From: Luteitalea sp. | Lineage (GTDB): Bacteria; Acidobacteriota; Vicinamibacteria; Vicinamibacterales; CAVVIG01 | Reading direction: 5' to 3' | Assembly (NCBI GenBank): GCA_009380045.1 | Contig: WHSN01000017.1 | Span: 1 to 37,810 of the forward strand | Length of the DNA: 37,810 bases | Shown here: in pieces, positions 24,122 to 33,267 of the stretch | How positions within the stretch are numbered: the first letter of the stretch is position 1 | Layout of the letters: every line of letters starts with the position of its first letter | Made by a program: the position numbers and the translations under genes | The notes under the pieces: model-generated | The model's database searches: none | The model's input: only the letters and a program-made list of their open reading frames with translations | Told to the model about the DNA's origin: nothing

Positions 24122-27100
24122 ATGAGACACGCAAGCCTCGCGCGACCGAGCGTCGTGAGTATTGTGGCCGTCGTGTGTTTGCTCGCGGCGCCCGCGTGGG
24201 CGCAGGCGCCGACGAGCGGCATTGCCGGCGTGGTGCGCGATACGTCTGGGGCGGTCCTGCCCGGCGTGACGGTTGAAGCCGCCAGTCCTGCCTTGATCGA
24301 ACAGGTCCGCGTCGTCACGACCGACGGCCAGGGCCGGTACAACGTCGTCGATCTGCGGCCGGGCGTTTACAGCGTCAGCTTCGCCCTGCCCGGCTTCAGC
24401 ACCATCCGGCGGACCGGTATCGAGTTGAGCACAGGCTTCACGGCGTCGGTCAACGTCGAGATGACCGTCGGGGCTCTCGAGGAGACGATTACCGTGGCCG
24501 GCGCTGCCCCGCAGGTGGACGCGCAGAGCGTCCGGCAGCTGACGGTGGTGAGGAAGGAGTCGCTCGACGCGCTGCCGCTCGGCCAGGCGAGCACGAGCTC
24601 GTTCGTGGCGCTCATTCCGGGGATGTCGGACGCCGGGAAGGTCGATATCGGCGGTACGGGCGGCCACTGGGAAGGAGGGCGGGCCACGTACGGCACCTAC
24701 CACGGCAAGCGTGGGCTCAGGACGACCTTCGACGGCATGCGGACGCAGAACACCGGGACCGGACAGGCGCCGGGCTACACCGTGAACACGCATTTCGTGC
24801 AGGAAGTGTCGCTCGAGACCGGCGGCCTCACGGCGGAAGGCTCCTCCACGGGGATGGCGATGAACATGGTTCCCAAGGATGGCGGCAACAGCTTCAGTGG
24901 CCTGTTCGCCGGCAAGTACATGAACAAGAGCATGCAGAGCAGCAATCTGACCGACGCGCTGCGTGAGCGCGGCATGACGACGGACCAGAAGGTCAGCAAG
25001 CTCGAAGATATCGGAGGGTACGTCGGCGGTCCCATTCGGCAGGACCGGTTGTGGTTTTATGCCGGCGCCCGGAGGTGGGGGTTCGACAGGCAGATTCCCG
25101 GTCTCTTTGAGAATGCGACGCTCGGCACGATGTTCTACACGGCAGATCCGAGCCGGCCAGTGATCTTCGATGAGTTGAATCAGTCGTACGGGGGGCGCCT
25201 CACGTGGCAGGCATCGACGAAGAACAAGGTCGGTTTCTTCGTGGACTACCAGGACCTCTGGGGATCTCACGGCCGTGCCGGGAGCCCGACAACGGCTCCA
25301 GAAGCGCAGAATCCACAACGCCTCCGGCCGAGCGGAATCGTGCAGGGCACGTGGCAGTCGGTCCGGACGAGCAAGCTCCTGCTCGAGGCGGGCGCAGGGT
25401 GGATGATCTGGCACAACCACAGCGGCCTGCAGCCGTCAGTGTCGCAAGACGCCATTTCCATCATGGAGCAATCGACCGGCATGAGGTACAACGCACCCCA
25501 GACGTACTACGGGGGCGGCGACTGGAGCGATCCCTGGGTCGTTGACCGGTACGTCCAGCGGTTCGGCGCGTCCTACGTCACCGGCTCCCACAACTACAAA
25601 GTCGGGATCCAGTTGGAGCAGGGCGACATCCGCGGAGGCGTCCGAAGGAGCACCGGTCCGAATGGCGGCGCCCTGTCGTACACGTTCAATAATGGCATTC
25701 CGGTATCCCTCCGGATGGACAACACGCCGTTCGAAGAAAAGGCGAAGATGGGCGCGGATCTCGGGCTCTACGCCCAGGACCAGTGGACCATCGACCGGCT
25801 GACGGTGAGTTATGGCCTCCGCTTCGAGTACTGGAACGGCGAGGTGCCCGCGCAGACGGTGCCCGCCACCCGGTTCCTGCCCGAGCGCGCATTCGAGGCG
25901 GTGCGCGACGTACCCAGCTACAAGGATCTCAACCCGCGTTTTGGCGCGGCCTACGACCTGTTCGGTAACAGCCGGACGGCTCTCAAGGTGTCACTGGGCC
26001 GATACTCCGACCTGACCGGGGTCTTCTATACCCAGGTCAACGATCCGCAGCGAACCTCGATCAGCTCGGTCACCCGGGCGTGGAACGACTCGTTCTTCGG
26101 CCCCGGCGATCCGCGCACTGGAAACTTCGTCCCGGACTGCGATCTCAATAATTTCGGGGTGAACGGCGAGTGCCGCCAGATCAACAACAGCGCCTTCGGA
26201 CAGTTCAATCCAAACACTGTTCGCTTTTCCGACGAGGTCATGCGCGGCTGGCACAAGCGCAAGTACACATGGGATATCGCGGCGGAGGTGCAGCACCAGA
26301 TTACCCAGGGGCTGTCGATGACCGCGGGGTATTACCACAACTGGGATGGCAACGTGCGGGCGCTCGTGAACGAGGCGGTGACCCCCGCGGACTACGACCC
26401 CTACTGCATCACGACGCCGGCCGATTCGCGGCTGCCCGGCGGCGGCGGCCAGCAGGTGTGCGGTCTCTATAACATCAACGAAGCGAAATTCGGCCAGGTT
26501 GCGGATGTGTGGGTGCAGTCGAACAACTACGGGAAGGGCTCGACGCGCGTCTCAGATTTCGTCTCCCTTGCAGCGGATGTACGCCTGTCCTCGGGTATCC
26601 GTTTCGGTGGCGGCGTGGACACGGGACGAACCGTCAACGACACGTGCTTCGTCATCGATTCCCCACAAGCGACTCGTATCGTCAGCGTGACGGCGAACGT
26701 CGGCGAACGAGCGGTTGAGCAGCGGTTCTGCCATGAGGTCCTCGATTTGATGGCCAACCTGCAGATCAAATTCAATTCGGTTGTGCCGCTGCCCGGCGGC
26801 TTCACGACGAGCATCACGTTCCAGAACCTGACGGGTGACGAAATTCAGGCGAACTACACGGCGACCTCCGCGCAGATTCGACCCTCGCTGGGCCGACCGC
26901 TGTCGGGCGGCGTGAACACCGTCTCGATACCGCTGATCGCACCCGGAACGGAGTTCGAGGAACGGCGCACGCAGGTCGATCTGCGGCTCACCCGGACCTT
27001 CGCGGTAGGTCCGACACGTCTCGAGGCCAACGCCGAGTTGTACAACATCTTCAACGCGAATTCGGTGTTTGCGCCCAACGCCGCTTATGGTCCATCGTGG

Positions 27101-27163
27101 CTGCAGCCGGCGAGTGTTGTGCCTGGCCGCATGCTCCAGCTTGGCGGCAAGCTGACCTTCTGA
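24122..27163 (+). CDS. TonB-dependent receptor, Oar-like, with carboxypeptidase-regulatory-like domain
   Basis: The product is 1013 residues from ATG 24122, with GGAGGTG 5 bases upstream. An earlier ATG at 24089 would put residues before the signal. The signal peptide is about residues 1-28 (VVSIVAVVCLLAAPAWAQA). Residues about 33-118 form a carboxypeptidase-regulatory-like beta-sandwich (SGIAGVVRDTSGAVLPGVTV, GRYNVVDLRPGVYSVSFALP). A plug domain follows (EETITVAGAAPQVDAQSVRQ), then a long beta-barrel with aromatic-rich strands, ending in LQLGGKLTF with a terminal Phe as outer-membrane barrels require. It imports an unknown ligand using TonB energy. Many loops are large, suiting a bulky substrate. 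A strong hairpin lies just downstream, so it is probably monocistronic. Confidence 0.9.
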   Translation: MRHASLARPSVVSIVAVVCLLAAPAWAQAPTSGIAGVVRDTSGAVLPGVTVEAASPALIEQVRVVTTDGQGRYNVVDLRPGVYSVSFALPGFSTIRRTGIELSTGFTASVNVEMTVGALEETITVAGAAPQVDAQSVRQLTVVRKESLDALPLGQASTSSFVALIPGMSDAGKVDIGGTGGHWEGGRATYGTYHGKRGLRTTFDGMRTQNTGTGQAPGYTVNTHFVQEVSLETGGLTAEGSSTGMAMNMVPKDGGNSFSGLFAGKYMNKSMQSSNLTDALRERGMTTDQKVSKLEDIGGYVGGPIRQDRLWFYAGARRWGFDRQIPGLFENATLGTMFYTADPSRPVIFDELNQSYGGRLTWQASTKNKVGFFVDYQDLWGSHGRAGSPTTAPEAQNPQRLRPSGIVQGTWQSVRTSKLLLEAGAGWMIWHNHSGLQPSVSQDAISIMEQSTGMRYNAPQTYYGGGDWSDPWVVDRYVQRFGASYVTGSHNYKVGIQLEQGDIRGGVRRSTGPNGGALSYTFNNGIPVSLRMDNTPFEEKAKMGADLGLYAQDQWTIDRLTVSYGLRFEYWNGEVPAQTVPATRFLPERAFEAVRDVPSYKDLNPRFGAAYDLFGNSRTALKVSLGRYSDLTGVFYTQVNDPQRTSISSVTRAWNDSFFGPGDPRTGNFVPDCDLNNFGVNGECRQINNSAFGQFNPNTVRFSDEVMRGWHKRKYTWDIAAEVQHQITQGLSMTAGYYHNWDGNVRALVNEAVTPADYDPYCITTPADSRLPGGGGQQVCGLYNINEAKFGQVADVWVQSNNYGKGSTRVSDFVSLAADVRLSSGIRFGGGVDTGRTVNDTCFVIDSPQATRIVSVTANVGERAVEQRFCHEVLDLMANLQIKFNSVVPLPGGFTTSITFQNLTGDEIQANYTATSAQIRPSLGRPLSGGVNTVSIPLIAPGTEFEERRTQVDLRLTRTFAVGPTRLEANAELYNIFNANSVFAPNAAYGPSWLQPASVVPGRMLQLGGKLTF

Positions 27164-27186
27164 ACGGACGTCCGAATCGAACGTCC

Positions 27187-27220
27187 CGCGAGCTGCGCCG
27201 ATATCCCGGCGCAGCTCGCG
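27187..27220 (+). terminator. Strong hairpin after the first TonB-dependent receptor gene
   Basis: Arms 27187-27200 and 27207-27220 pair perfectly over 14 bases (CGCGAGCTGCGCCG and its complement) around the loop ATATCC, 23 bases after the stop codon. There is no run of T after it, so it may be a weak or Rho-assisted terminator, or a 3' end stabiliser. Confidence 0.6.
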
Positions 27221-27248
27221 CCTGACTGCTCCACGAGATCGATCGTAT

Positions 27249-27282
27249 TTCGTGTGTTCTGGTGGGTGGATTCGTGTGTTCT
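27249..27282. repeat. 12-base direct repeat in the intergenic region
   Basis: TTCGTGTGTTCT occurs at 27249-27260 and 27271-27282, 22 bases apart. That is close to two helical turns, a spacing suited to paired protein-binding sites. It is part of a repeat-rich 475-base gap between the two receptor genes. Confidence 0.6.
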
Positions 27283-27345
27283 TCGCGGGCGGAGCCTCGA
27301 GACGGAGGACCGGCGGGCGCGCGGAACAACCTGATCGTCGCCCCG

Positions 27346-27407
27346 GATTCGCACGAATCGATCAATCGGTACGCCGCTCGATCAATCGGCACGCCGCGAA
27401 CAACCTG
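27346..27407. repeat. Tandem 20-base repeat with flanking palindrome
   Basis: TCGATCAATCGGTACGCCGC (27358-27377) is followed directly by the same unit with one T/C change (27378-27397). Immediately upstream is the inverted repeat GATTCG-CA-CGAATC (27346-27359). GAACAACCTG occurs both at 27324-27333 and at 27398-27407. This clustering suggests a regulator-binding region upstream of the second receptor operon. Confidence 0.6.
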
Positions 27408-27543
27408 TGTTCGTTGATCAGCCGGCCATAGAACCCTCGCCAATCATCCGGCGATGACTTCGAAACCCTGCGGCGTGACCCGGCTGCGATATGGCCGGCC
27501 AACCTGCCGCCATGACTGCCTCGATCGAGTCTCACACCAAAGG

Positions 27544-27572
27544 TTGAAGCACGGGCGCACTAGGAATACCAT
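27544..27572 (+). promoter_or_regulatory. Sigma70-type promoter candidate for the second receptor operon
   Basis: TTGAAG (27544-27549) and TACCAT (27567-27572) are separated by exactly 17 bases. The expected start is near 27579, about 60 bases before ATG 27640. It lies downstream of the repeat cluster at 27346-27407, so those repeats could act as operators or activator sites. Confidence 0.4.
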
Positions 27573-27639
27573 TCTGGCCGAAGGCCGGCCATCATGAATC
27601 ACGCTTCAACGACCCGCCCACAGAGTGAAGGAGGCAGAA

Positions 27640-30537
27640 ATGCCGTCGAGAGCAATCGCGTGCGTGTTCGTGTCGCTCCTCCTGGCGTTCAGTTCGACGC
27701 TCGCCGCGCAGACGGTGAGAACCGGATCGATCACGGGAACGGTGACCGATGAAAGCAAGAGCGCCCTGCCCGGTGTGACTGTCACGGTGACCGGGCCGGC
27801 GCTGCAAGTTCCGCAAATCGTTCAGGTGAGCGACGAGCGAGGTGACTACGCGATCAACGATCTACCTCCAGGCACCTACCAGATCGTGTTCGAGCTCACC
27901 GGCTTCGGAAGGTTGATCCGGCAGGGCATCGTGCTGACCACCGGGTTTGTCGCGCGGATCGATCAGGCGCTGAAGATTGCATCGGTTGAAGAGACCGTGA
28001 CCGTGACGGGACAAAGCCCCCTGGTTGACGTCGAGACGACCAGGGGTGGTGCGACGGTCAGCAGCGAGGTCCTCACGGCGATCCCGAACAACCGGAACTA
28101 TCAGGACATCCAGAACCTGACGCCTGGAATGGTCACAGTGGTGCCGCCTCAGCCGGGCGTGATCGGGATGAAGGGGGAGGCCAACGGGTTCAAGAACTAC
28201 GGCTTGAGCGGCAACGAGCGGACCACCATCGAAGGCATCGACATGCACTCGAACGAGAATCCCGACTTCGCGGCGGTCGAAGAGGTGGACGTCAAGACCT
28301 TTGGCAACACCGCCGAAGTGCCGACACCCGGGGCGGCGATCCAGCTGATCGTCAAGTCTGGCGGCAACGAATTCCACGGTCGCTACCACGAACAGTACAT
28401 GACCGACAAGCTGCAGTCGAACAACATCGACGCGTCCTTGAAGGCGCAAGGGATCGCGGCTGGCGATGCCGCCGTGTACTACCAGGATTTCTCTGGCGAT
28501 CTCGGCGGCCGGATCGTCCGCGATCAGCTGTGGTTCTACGGTGCGATTCGGGACAAGCGCAGCAAGCGGACCTTGCCGGGGTACTCCGCCGATCCGGGAC
28601 CGGATGGCGCCTACGGAAACGCGGACGATACCACCGGGCGTCCGGTCGTCATCGAAAAGGATCAGCTAGTCAAGCTCTCGTACCAGCCATCGCCAAAGCA
28701 CCGGTTCGTCGGGTTCTATTCGCGGAACAAGTGGGACGAGAAACAGTTCATCGGCAACGCCGTCGGCACGGCGCGTTTCTCGCCGGTGGAAGCCACGCCG
28801 TACCTCCGCTACTACAACTATCAGACGAAGGGCGAGTGGAACGGGACGCTGAGCGATCGACTGCTCGTCAACGTCCTGTTCGGCAACGGCTGGTACGTCG
28901 CCGAGTACACCAACGAGTGCGGCATCCCCGATCGGGCGCCCTGTACGCCAGGGAAACCCGCGGCGATCGATCTCGCGACCCAGATTCTGACCGGCACTCC
29001 GTATGTGAACGGGCTGTTCCGCCGACCGCGCGATCGTTATCAGTTGGCCGGCACACTCAGCTATTACCCGGAGAGCTTTCTCGGCGGCTCCCATGAGTTC
29101 AAAGTGGGCTATACGCAGTGGTGGGAACGGTTGGAGCTCTCCATCCCTGACCGCGGCGCGGCCGGCAACTACCAGCTGCAATTCGACGGCGGCGCGCCCA
29201 GCCGCCTGGTCACCGCAAACTTCCCGGTGGACGGGAAGGCAGCGACCGACAGCAACGCCGCCTTCATCACCGATAACTGGCGCGCGACCAGACGCCTGAC
29301 CGTCAACGTCGGGCTGCGGGCGGAGTACTCGGATGCGTATGTCCCGCCCCAGACCAAGGTCCAGGGGGTCTTCGGCACCTCAGGCACCTTCGACCGGATC
29401 GAGGGCGGAACGTGGTTCACCTGGGCGCCGCGTGGCGGATTCGCCTTCGACGTGACCGGGAACGGCAAGACGGTCGTCAAGGGGACGTACGGCTGGTACA
29501 ACGAGCTGCTCTCGGATGGCTTCGCCAACGCCTACAACCCGAACACCCAGACCAGCACGACCTACCGGTGGCGCGACCTGAACAACGACAACTTGTACCA
29601 GGAAGGAGAAGTGGACCTGAGCCTCAACGGCCAGGACTTCATCAACGTCACCGGGGGCAGCACGACCATCCCGAATCTCGATCTGAGAAAGCCGCACGTG
29701 CACGAAGTGACCGGGTCGATCGAGCGCGAGTTCGCTGGAACGATGTCGATCCGCGGCCTCTATGTCTACAAGACGGAAATCGACCGCACGTCCACCGTGA
29801 ACACACTCAGACCCTACAGCGCCTACTCGATTCCGGTGACCCGCAGGGATCCAGGGCCCGACGGCGTCTACAACACCGGCGACGACGGCGGGCTGGTCAC
29901 GCTGTGGGACTACACGGCGGCCTACAGGGGCGGCGCGTTCGTGCGCAATCAGATCGTCAATCCCGATCCGTCAAGAAACGATCGCTTCGACTCGTTCGAG
30001 GTGACGCTGGTCAAGCGCCCGTCCACGAGCCGGTGGTTTGCCACGACGGCGTTTCTCTTGACGAAGAATCACCGCTACCTGGTGACAGCCATTCAGAGTC
30101 CCAACGACGAGGTGTTTGCCGTCGACGACACGTGGGAGTGGAATTATCGCCTGGCGGCTGCGTATCGCGCTCCGGCAGATGTGAATATCTCGTCCCTGTT
30201 CACCTTGACCAACGGTCGGCCTGGCCAACGTACGTACATCTTTCGCGGCACCGATGCGGTGGGAGGTGCGCCGATCACCAACACCGGGAATATCACCCAG
30301 CGGCTCGAGCCGTTCGGTTCCCAGCGAGGCCCGGTGCGCCCGAACTGGAATCTCAAGCTGTCGAAAGGCTTTCGGCTGCAGCAGGCACAGCGGATATCAC
30401 TCGATTTCGACCTGCTGAACGTGCTGAACTCGAATCCATCCTGGAACACCAACTATGCCTCGGGTCCGGCATTCGGGCTCATCACCTCCGTGCAACCGCC
30501 GCGCATCGCGCGGTTCGGTGTCGCGTATGAGTTTTGA
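27640..30537 (+). CDS. TonB-dependent receptor, Oar-like (second copy)
   Basis: The product is 965 residues from ATG 27640, with AAGGAGG about 7 bases upstream. A GTG at 27625 is an unlikely alternative because it overlaps that site. The signal peptide is residues 1-23 (SLLLAFSSTLAAQ). The carboxypeptidase-regulatory-like domain spans about residues 28-110 (GSITGTVTDESKSALPGVTV, DYAINDLPPGTYQIVFELTG). The plug starts at EETVTVTGQSPLVDVETTRG. The barrel ends RIARFGVAYEF with a terminal Phe. It is clearly a paralog of the receptor at 24122 but not a recent duplicate. It leads an operon with an exported GDPD-family protein, a tannase-type esterase and a YceI-like protein, which suggests import of an ester-containing, possibly phenolic, compound. 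Confidence 0.9.
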   Translation: MPSRAIACVFVSLLLAFSSTLAAQTVRTGSITGTVTDESKSALPGVTVTVTGPALQVPQIVQVSDERGDYAINDLPPGTYQIVFELTGFGRLIRQGIVLTTGFVARIDQALKIASVEETVTVTGQSPLVDVETTRGGATVSSEVLTAIPNNRNYQDIQNLTPGMVTVVPPQPGVIGMKGEANGFKNYGLSGNERTTIEGIDMHSNENPDFAAVEEVDVKTFGNTAEVPTPGAAIQLIVKSGGNEFHGRYHEQYMTDKLQSNNIDASLKAQGIAAGDAAVYYQDFSGDLGGRIVRDQLWFYGAIRDKRSKRTLPGYSADPGPDGAYGNADDTTGRPVVIEKDQLVKLSYQPSPKHRFVGFYSRNKWDEKQFIGNAVGTARFSPVEATPYLRYYNYQTKGEWNGTLSDRLLVNVLFGNGWYVAEYTNECGIPDRAPCTPGKPAAIDLATQILTGTPYVNGLFRRPRDRYQLAGTLSYYPESFLGGSHEFKVGYTQWWERLELSIPDRGAAGNYQLQFDGGAPSRLVTANFPVDGKAATDSNAAFITDNWRATRRLTVNVGLRAEYSDAYVPPQTKVQGVFGTSGTFDRIEGGTWFTWAPRGGFAFDVTGNGKTVVKGTYGWYNELLSDGFANAYNPNTQTSTTYRWRDLNNDNLYQEGEVDLSLNGQDFINVTGGSTTIPNLDLRKPHVHEVTGSIEREFAGTMSIRGLYVYKTEIDRTSTVNTLRPYSAYSIPVTRRDPGPDGVYNTGDDGGLVTLWDYTAAYRGGAFVRNQIVNPDPSRNDRFDSFEVTLVKRPSTSRWFATTAFLLTKNHRYLVTAIQSPNDEVFAVDDTWEWNYRLAAAYRAPADVNISSLFTLTNGRPGQRTYIFRGTDAVGGAPITNTGNITQRLEPFGSQRGPVRPNWNLKLSKGFRLQQAQRISLDFDLLNVLNSNPSWNTNYASGPAFGLITSVQPPRIARFGVAYEF

Positions 30538-30557
30538 CGCGTGAGGGAGGATTCACC

Positions 30558-31604
30558 ATGAACCGTCGATATGTCTCGCTAATCGGTATGGCGACGGCCG
30601 CCGTCGCGGTCGTCGCGACGCCGCCGGTGCCACTCGCGGGCCAGAGCGCGCCGCCCAGTTCGAACAGGACACCGATCGGGAACATTGGCGGTCCAGTGAG
30701 GACAGCGTGGGGCGATCCTGACTTGCAGGGCATATGGAACGCGTCGGGAGCGACCCCGATGGAACGACCGGCAGCGTTGGAGGGAAGGACGACTCTGACC
30801 GACGAAGAGGTCGCGCAATTGGAGAGCGCCGACCAGGCTCGCGCCGATCGCGCTCCCCGGGCCGGCGACCCTGGCACCTACAACGCCTTCTGGACCGACC
30901 GTGGACGCCGCAGCGGGCAAACCTCGATGGTGGTGGATCCACCGGACGGGAAGTTTCCGCCGCTCACCGCAGTCGGCCAGCAGGCCCAGAAGAGCCGGGC
31001 CCGCGGCGCCGACTCATGGGAGGATCGGCATCTGTGGGAACGCTGCATTACGCGCGGAGGAATGCCGAACGCGATGTTTCCCCGGGCGTACAACAACAAC
31101 GCTCAGATTTTTCAGACTCCTGAGTACGTGGTGATCCTCCTCGAGGAGATCCACGAAACGCGCATCATCCCGCTGGATGGACGAGCCCATCTGCCGCAGC
31201 AGGTCCGCCAATGGATGGGAGACTCACGCGGCAGTTGGGAGCAGGATACGCTGGTCGTAGACACCACCAATATCGCCGGCAAGGTGAGCGCGCTCCAGCC
31301 GTGGGCCAACTTCAATTCGATCGACGGCTCCCAGCAGACATTGCACACGGTCGAGCGCTTCCGGCGCGTCGACGCGAACACCATCTCGTACACGATCACA
31401 GTCAACGATCCTCAGATGTACACGAGGCCCTGGACCGTCGAGTTTCCAATGGAGAAGACGGCGGAGCTGCTGTACGAATACGCATGTCATGAAGGAAACT
31501 ACGGCATGTTCGGTATCCTCACCGGCGGCCGCGCTGATGAAAAAGTCAACCCGGAAGCCGCCAGCAGTGGACAGCCGGGCGCGCCGGAACGGAGGCCTCG
31601 ATGA
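30558..31604 (+). CDS. Exported protein, GDPD(I/L)QG-W family, unknown function
   Basis: The product is 348 residues from ATG 30558, with GAGGGAGG 7 bases upstream, 20 bases after the receptor stop. The signal peptide covers about residues 1-28 (MATAAVAVVATPPVPLAGQS). Blocks shared with the protein at 13293-14270 are AWGDPDLQGIWNASG, APRAGDPGTYNAFW, LWERCITRGG, IHETRIIPLDGRAHLP, MGDSRGSWEQDTLVVDTTN and YEYACHEGNYGMFGIL. The shared Cys residues are in RCITRG and YACHEG. No established catalytic motif is visible. Its stop overlaps the tannase-like gene start by four bases, so the two are translationally coupled and probably act on the same pathway. Confidence 0.8.
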   Translation: MNRRYVSLIGMATAAVAVVATPPVPLAGQSAPPSSNRTPIGNIGGPVRTAWGDPDLQGIWNASGATPMERPAALEGRTTLTDEEVAQLESADQARADRAPRAGDPGTYNAFWTDRGRRSGQTSMVVDPPDGKFPPLTAVGQQAQKSRARGADSWEDRHLWERCITRGGMPNAMFPRAYNNNAQIFQTPEYVVILLEEIHETRIIPLDGRAHLPQQVRQWMGDSRGSWEQDTLVVDTTNIAGKVSALQPWANFNSIDGSQQTLHTVERFRRVDANTISYTITVNDPQMYTRPWTVEFPMEKTAELLYEYACHEGNYGMFGILTGGRADEKVNPEAASSGQPGAPERRPR

Positions 31605-33223
31605 GTCATCGCATCGTCGCGTCATTGTCAATCGGCGCCGCCATGGCGATCGTGGCCGGCGCGGTCGTCACCGTCGCCGGTCAGGACGGCGCCAGGGGGG
31701 CCGGCGCGAAGATGGAATGCGCCGATTTGACCAGCCTGACATTCGAGGGACAGACCACCATCGCAGCAGCCAGCCTTGTCCCCGCCGGGCCGTTCGTCAC
31801 GCCCGCGGGTCAGACATTGACTGGACTCCCGGCGTTCTGCCGCGTGGTTGGGGTCAGCCGGCCGACCAGCGACTCGAACATCAACTTCGAGGTCTGGTTG
31901 CCTTCCAGTTCCTGGAACGGCAAGTTCCTGTCGTCGGGTGAAGGCGGTTACGCGGGGACACTCAACTACACCCGGTCGGGACTGGATGGCGGCCTGGACG
32001 AGCTGATTCGACGGGGTTATGCGACCGCGTCCACCGATACCGGCCATCTTTCCTCAGACAACGATTGGGCAATTGGCCATCCGGAAAAGGTCATCGACTA
32101 CGCGTATCGCGCGAAGCACCTGGTGACGGTCGCCGCCAAGGGGGTGGTCGCGGCGTTCTACGGCAAGCCCGCGAGCTATTCGTATTTCAATTCCTGTTCG
32201 AACGGCGGACGGCAAGGACTGATGGAGGTGCAGCGGTATCCCGAAGACTACGACGGGGTGGTCGTCGGCGCCCCGTGGAATTTTCAGTCGCATTCGAATG
32301 CGGGATTCGTCTGGGATGCCCAGGCGCTGGGCGCGGCGGGTGCGGAGATACCCCCCGCCAAGTTGCCGGCGATTCAAGCGGCTGCGATCGCCGCCTGCGA
32401 CGCCGACGACGGTCTCGCCGACGGCCTGATCGAGGATCCGAGCACGTGCGCGTTCGAACCGGCGACACTGCTGTGCAAAGGGGCTGACGCCGACACCTGT
32501 CTGACCGCGGCGCAGGTCACGGCGCTTGGCAAGCTGTACGACGGCCCAAAGAACCCGCGCACCGGCGCGCAGATCTATCCGGGCTGGGCCCGAGGCGGCG
32601 AGATGGGCTGGGCGCGATCGGTCGTCGGCCGTGACGTCACGAACCTGGGTCGCACCTACTTTTCGCGCCTGGTGTTCGAGAACCCGGCATGGGACTACCG
32701 CACCTTCAACTTCGACACCGATCTGTCGCTGGCTGAGTCGAAGGTCGGCAAGCTCGCAGATGCCATCGAACCGAATCTCTCGGCCGCGAAGCGGCAGGGC
32801 GCGAAAATCATCCAGTATCACGGGTGGAACGACCAGACGTTGCAACCCGGCAACAGCCCTGCGTATTATGAGCGTGTGATCGCGGCAATGGGCGACCTCG
32901 CGAACACGCAAGACTTCTACAGACTGTTCATGGTTCCGGGCATGGCACACTGCTACTTCGGCCCCGGTGCCAGCAGTTTCGGAGGAGTGGGGCAGCAGCG
33001 CCCGCCAGCCCGGGATGCCCTTCACGATGTTCAGACCGCTCTGGAGAACTGGGTGGAAAAAGGCGTCGCGCCGAATCAGCTCGTCGCCACCAAGTACATC
33101 GACGACGCTGCCGCGACATCGACGGTCAAACTGACGCGGTTGCTGTGTCCCTATCCGTCGGTGGCTCGCTACAAATCTGGCAGCCCAAACGATGCGAGCA
33201 GCTTCGTTTGCACGACGCCATGA
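31601..33223 (+). CDS. Tannase/feruloyl esterase-family hydrolase, exported
   Basis: The product is 540 residues with a signal peptide (SLSIGAAMAIVAGAVVTVAGQ). It is an alpha/beta-hydrolase that should cleave esters of phenolic acids such as galloyl or feruloyl esters. The family CS-D-HC arrangement is complete: nucleophile S200 in FNSCSNGGRQG preceded by C199, D411 in YHGWNDQ, and H450 followed by C451 in PGMAHCYFG. C199 and C451 are positioned to form the disulfide that ties the catalytic Ser and His regions together in this family. Also typical are WNGKFLSSGEGGYAG and GYATASTDTGH. A lid-like insert occupies about residues 235-330. Substrate choice between tannins, feruloyl esters and others cannot be read from sequence. 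Its ATG overlaps the previous stop. Confidence 0.9.
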   Translation: MSHRIVASLSIGAAMAIVAGAVVTVAGQDGARGAGAKMECADLTSLTFEGQTTIAAASLVPAGPFVTPAGQTLTGLPAFCRVVGVSRPTSDSNINFEVWLPSSSWNGKFLSSGEGGYAGTLNYTRSGLDGGLDELIRRGYATASTDTGHLSSDNDWAIGHPEKVIDYAYRAKHLVTVAAKGVVAAFYGKPASYSYFNSCSNGGRQGLMEVQRYPEDYDGVVVGAPWNFQSHSNAGFVWDAQALGAAGAEIPPAKLPAIQAAAIAACDADDGLADGLIEDPSTCAFEPATLLCKGADADTCLTAAQVTALGKLYDGPKNPRTGAQIYPGWARGGEMGWARSVVGRDVTNLGRTYFSRLVFENPAWDYRTFNFDTDLSLAESKVGKLADAIEPNLSAAKRQGAKIIQYHGWNDQTLQPGNSPAYYERVIAAMGDLANTQDFYRLFMVPGMAHCYFGPGASSFGGVGQQRPPARDALHDVQTALENWVEKGVAPNQLVATKYIDDAAATSTVKLTRLLCPYPSVARYKSGSPNDASSFVCTTP

Positions 33224-33253
33224 AGGCGCGCGATCATCGCTCTTTTAAGATTC

Positions 33254-33259
33254 AGGAGA
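33254..33259 (+). promoter_or_regulatory. Ribosome-binding site that decides a TTG start
   Basis: AGGAGA at 33254-33259 is 8 bases before TTG 33268. The only other reasonable start, ATG 33220, overlaps the previous stop but lies upstream of this site and would put about 16 non-signal residues before the signal peptide. Confidence 0.55.
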
Positions 33260-33267
33260 TAGCGAAT

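Noticed and set aside
24008-25420. A 470-codon open frame on minus over the first receptor gene
   Set aside because: Its composition is typical of an antisense shadow (Arg/His/Pro-rich). The receptor on plus has full domain support.
27051-27443. A minus-strand gene in the gap between the receptor genes
   Set aside because: It has no ribosome-binding site or motif, runs through the hairpin and repeats, and overlaps the end of the receptor gene.
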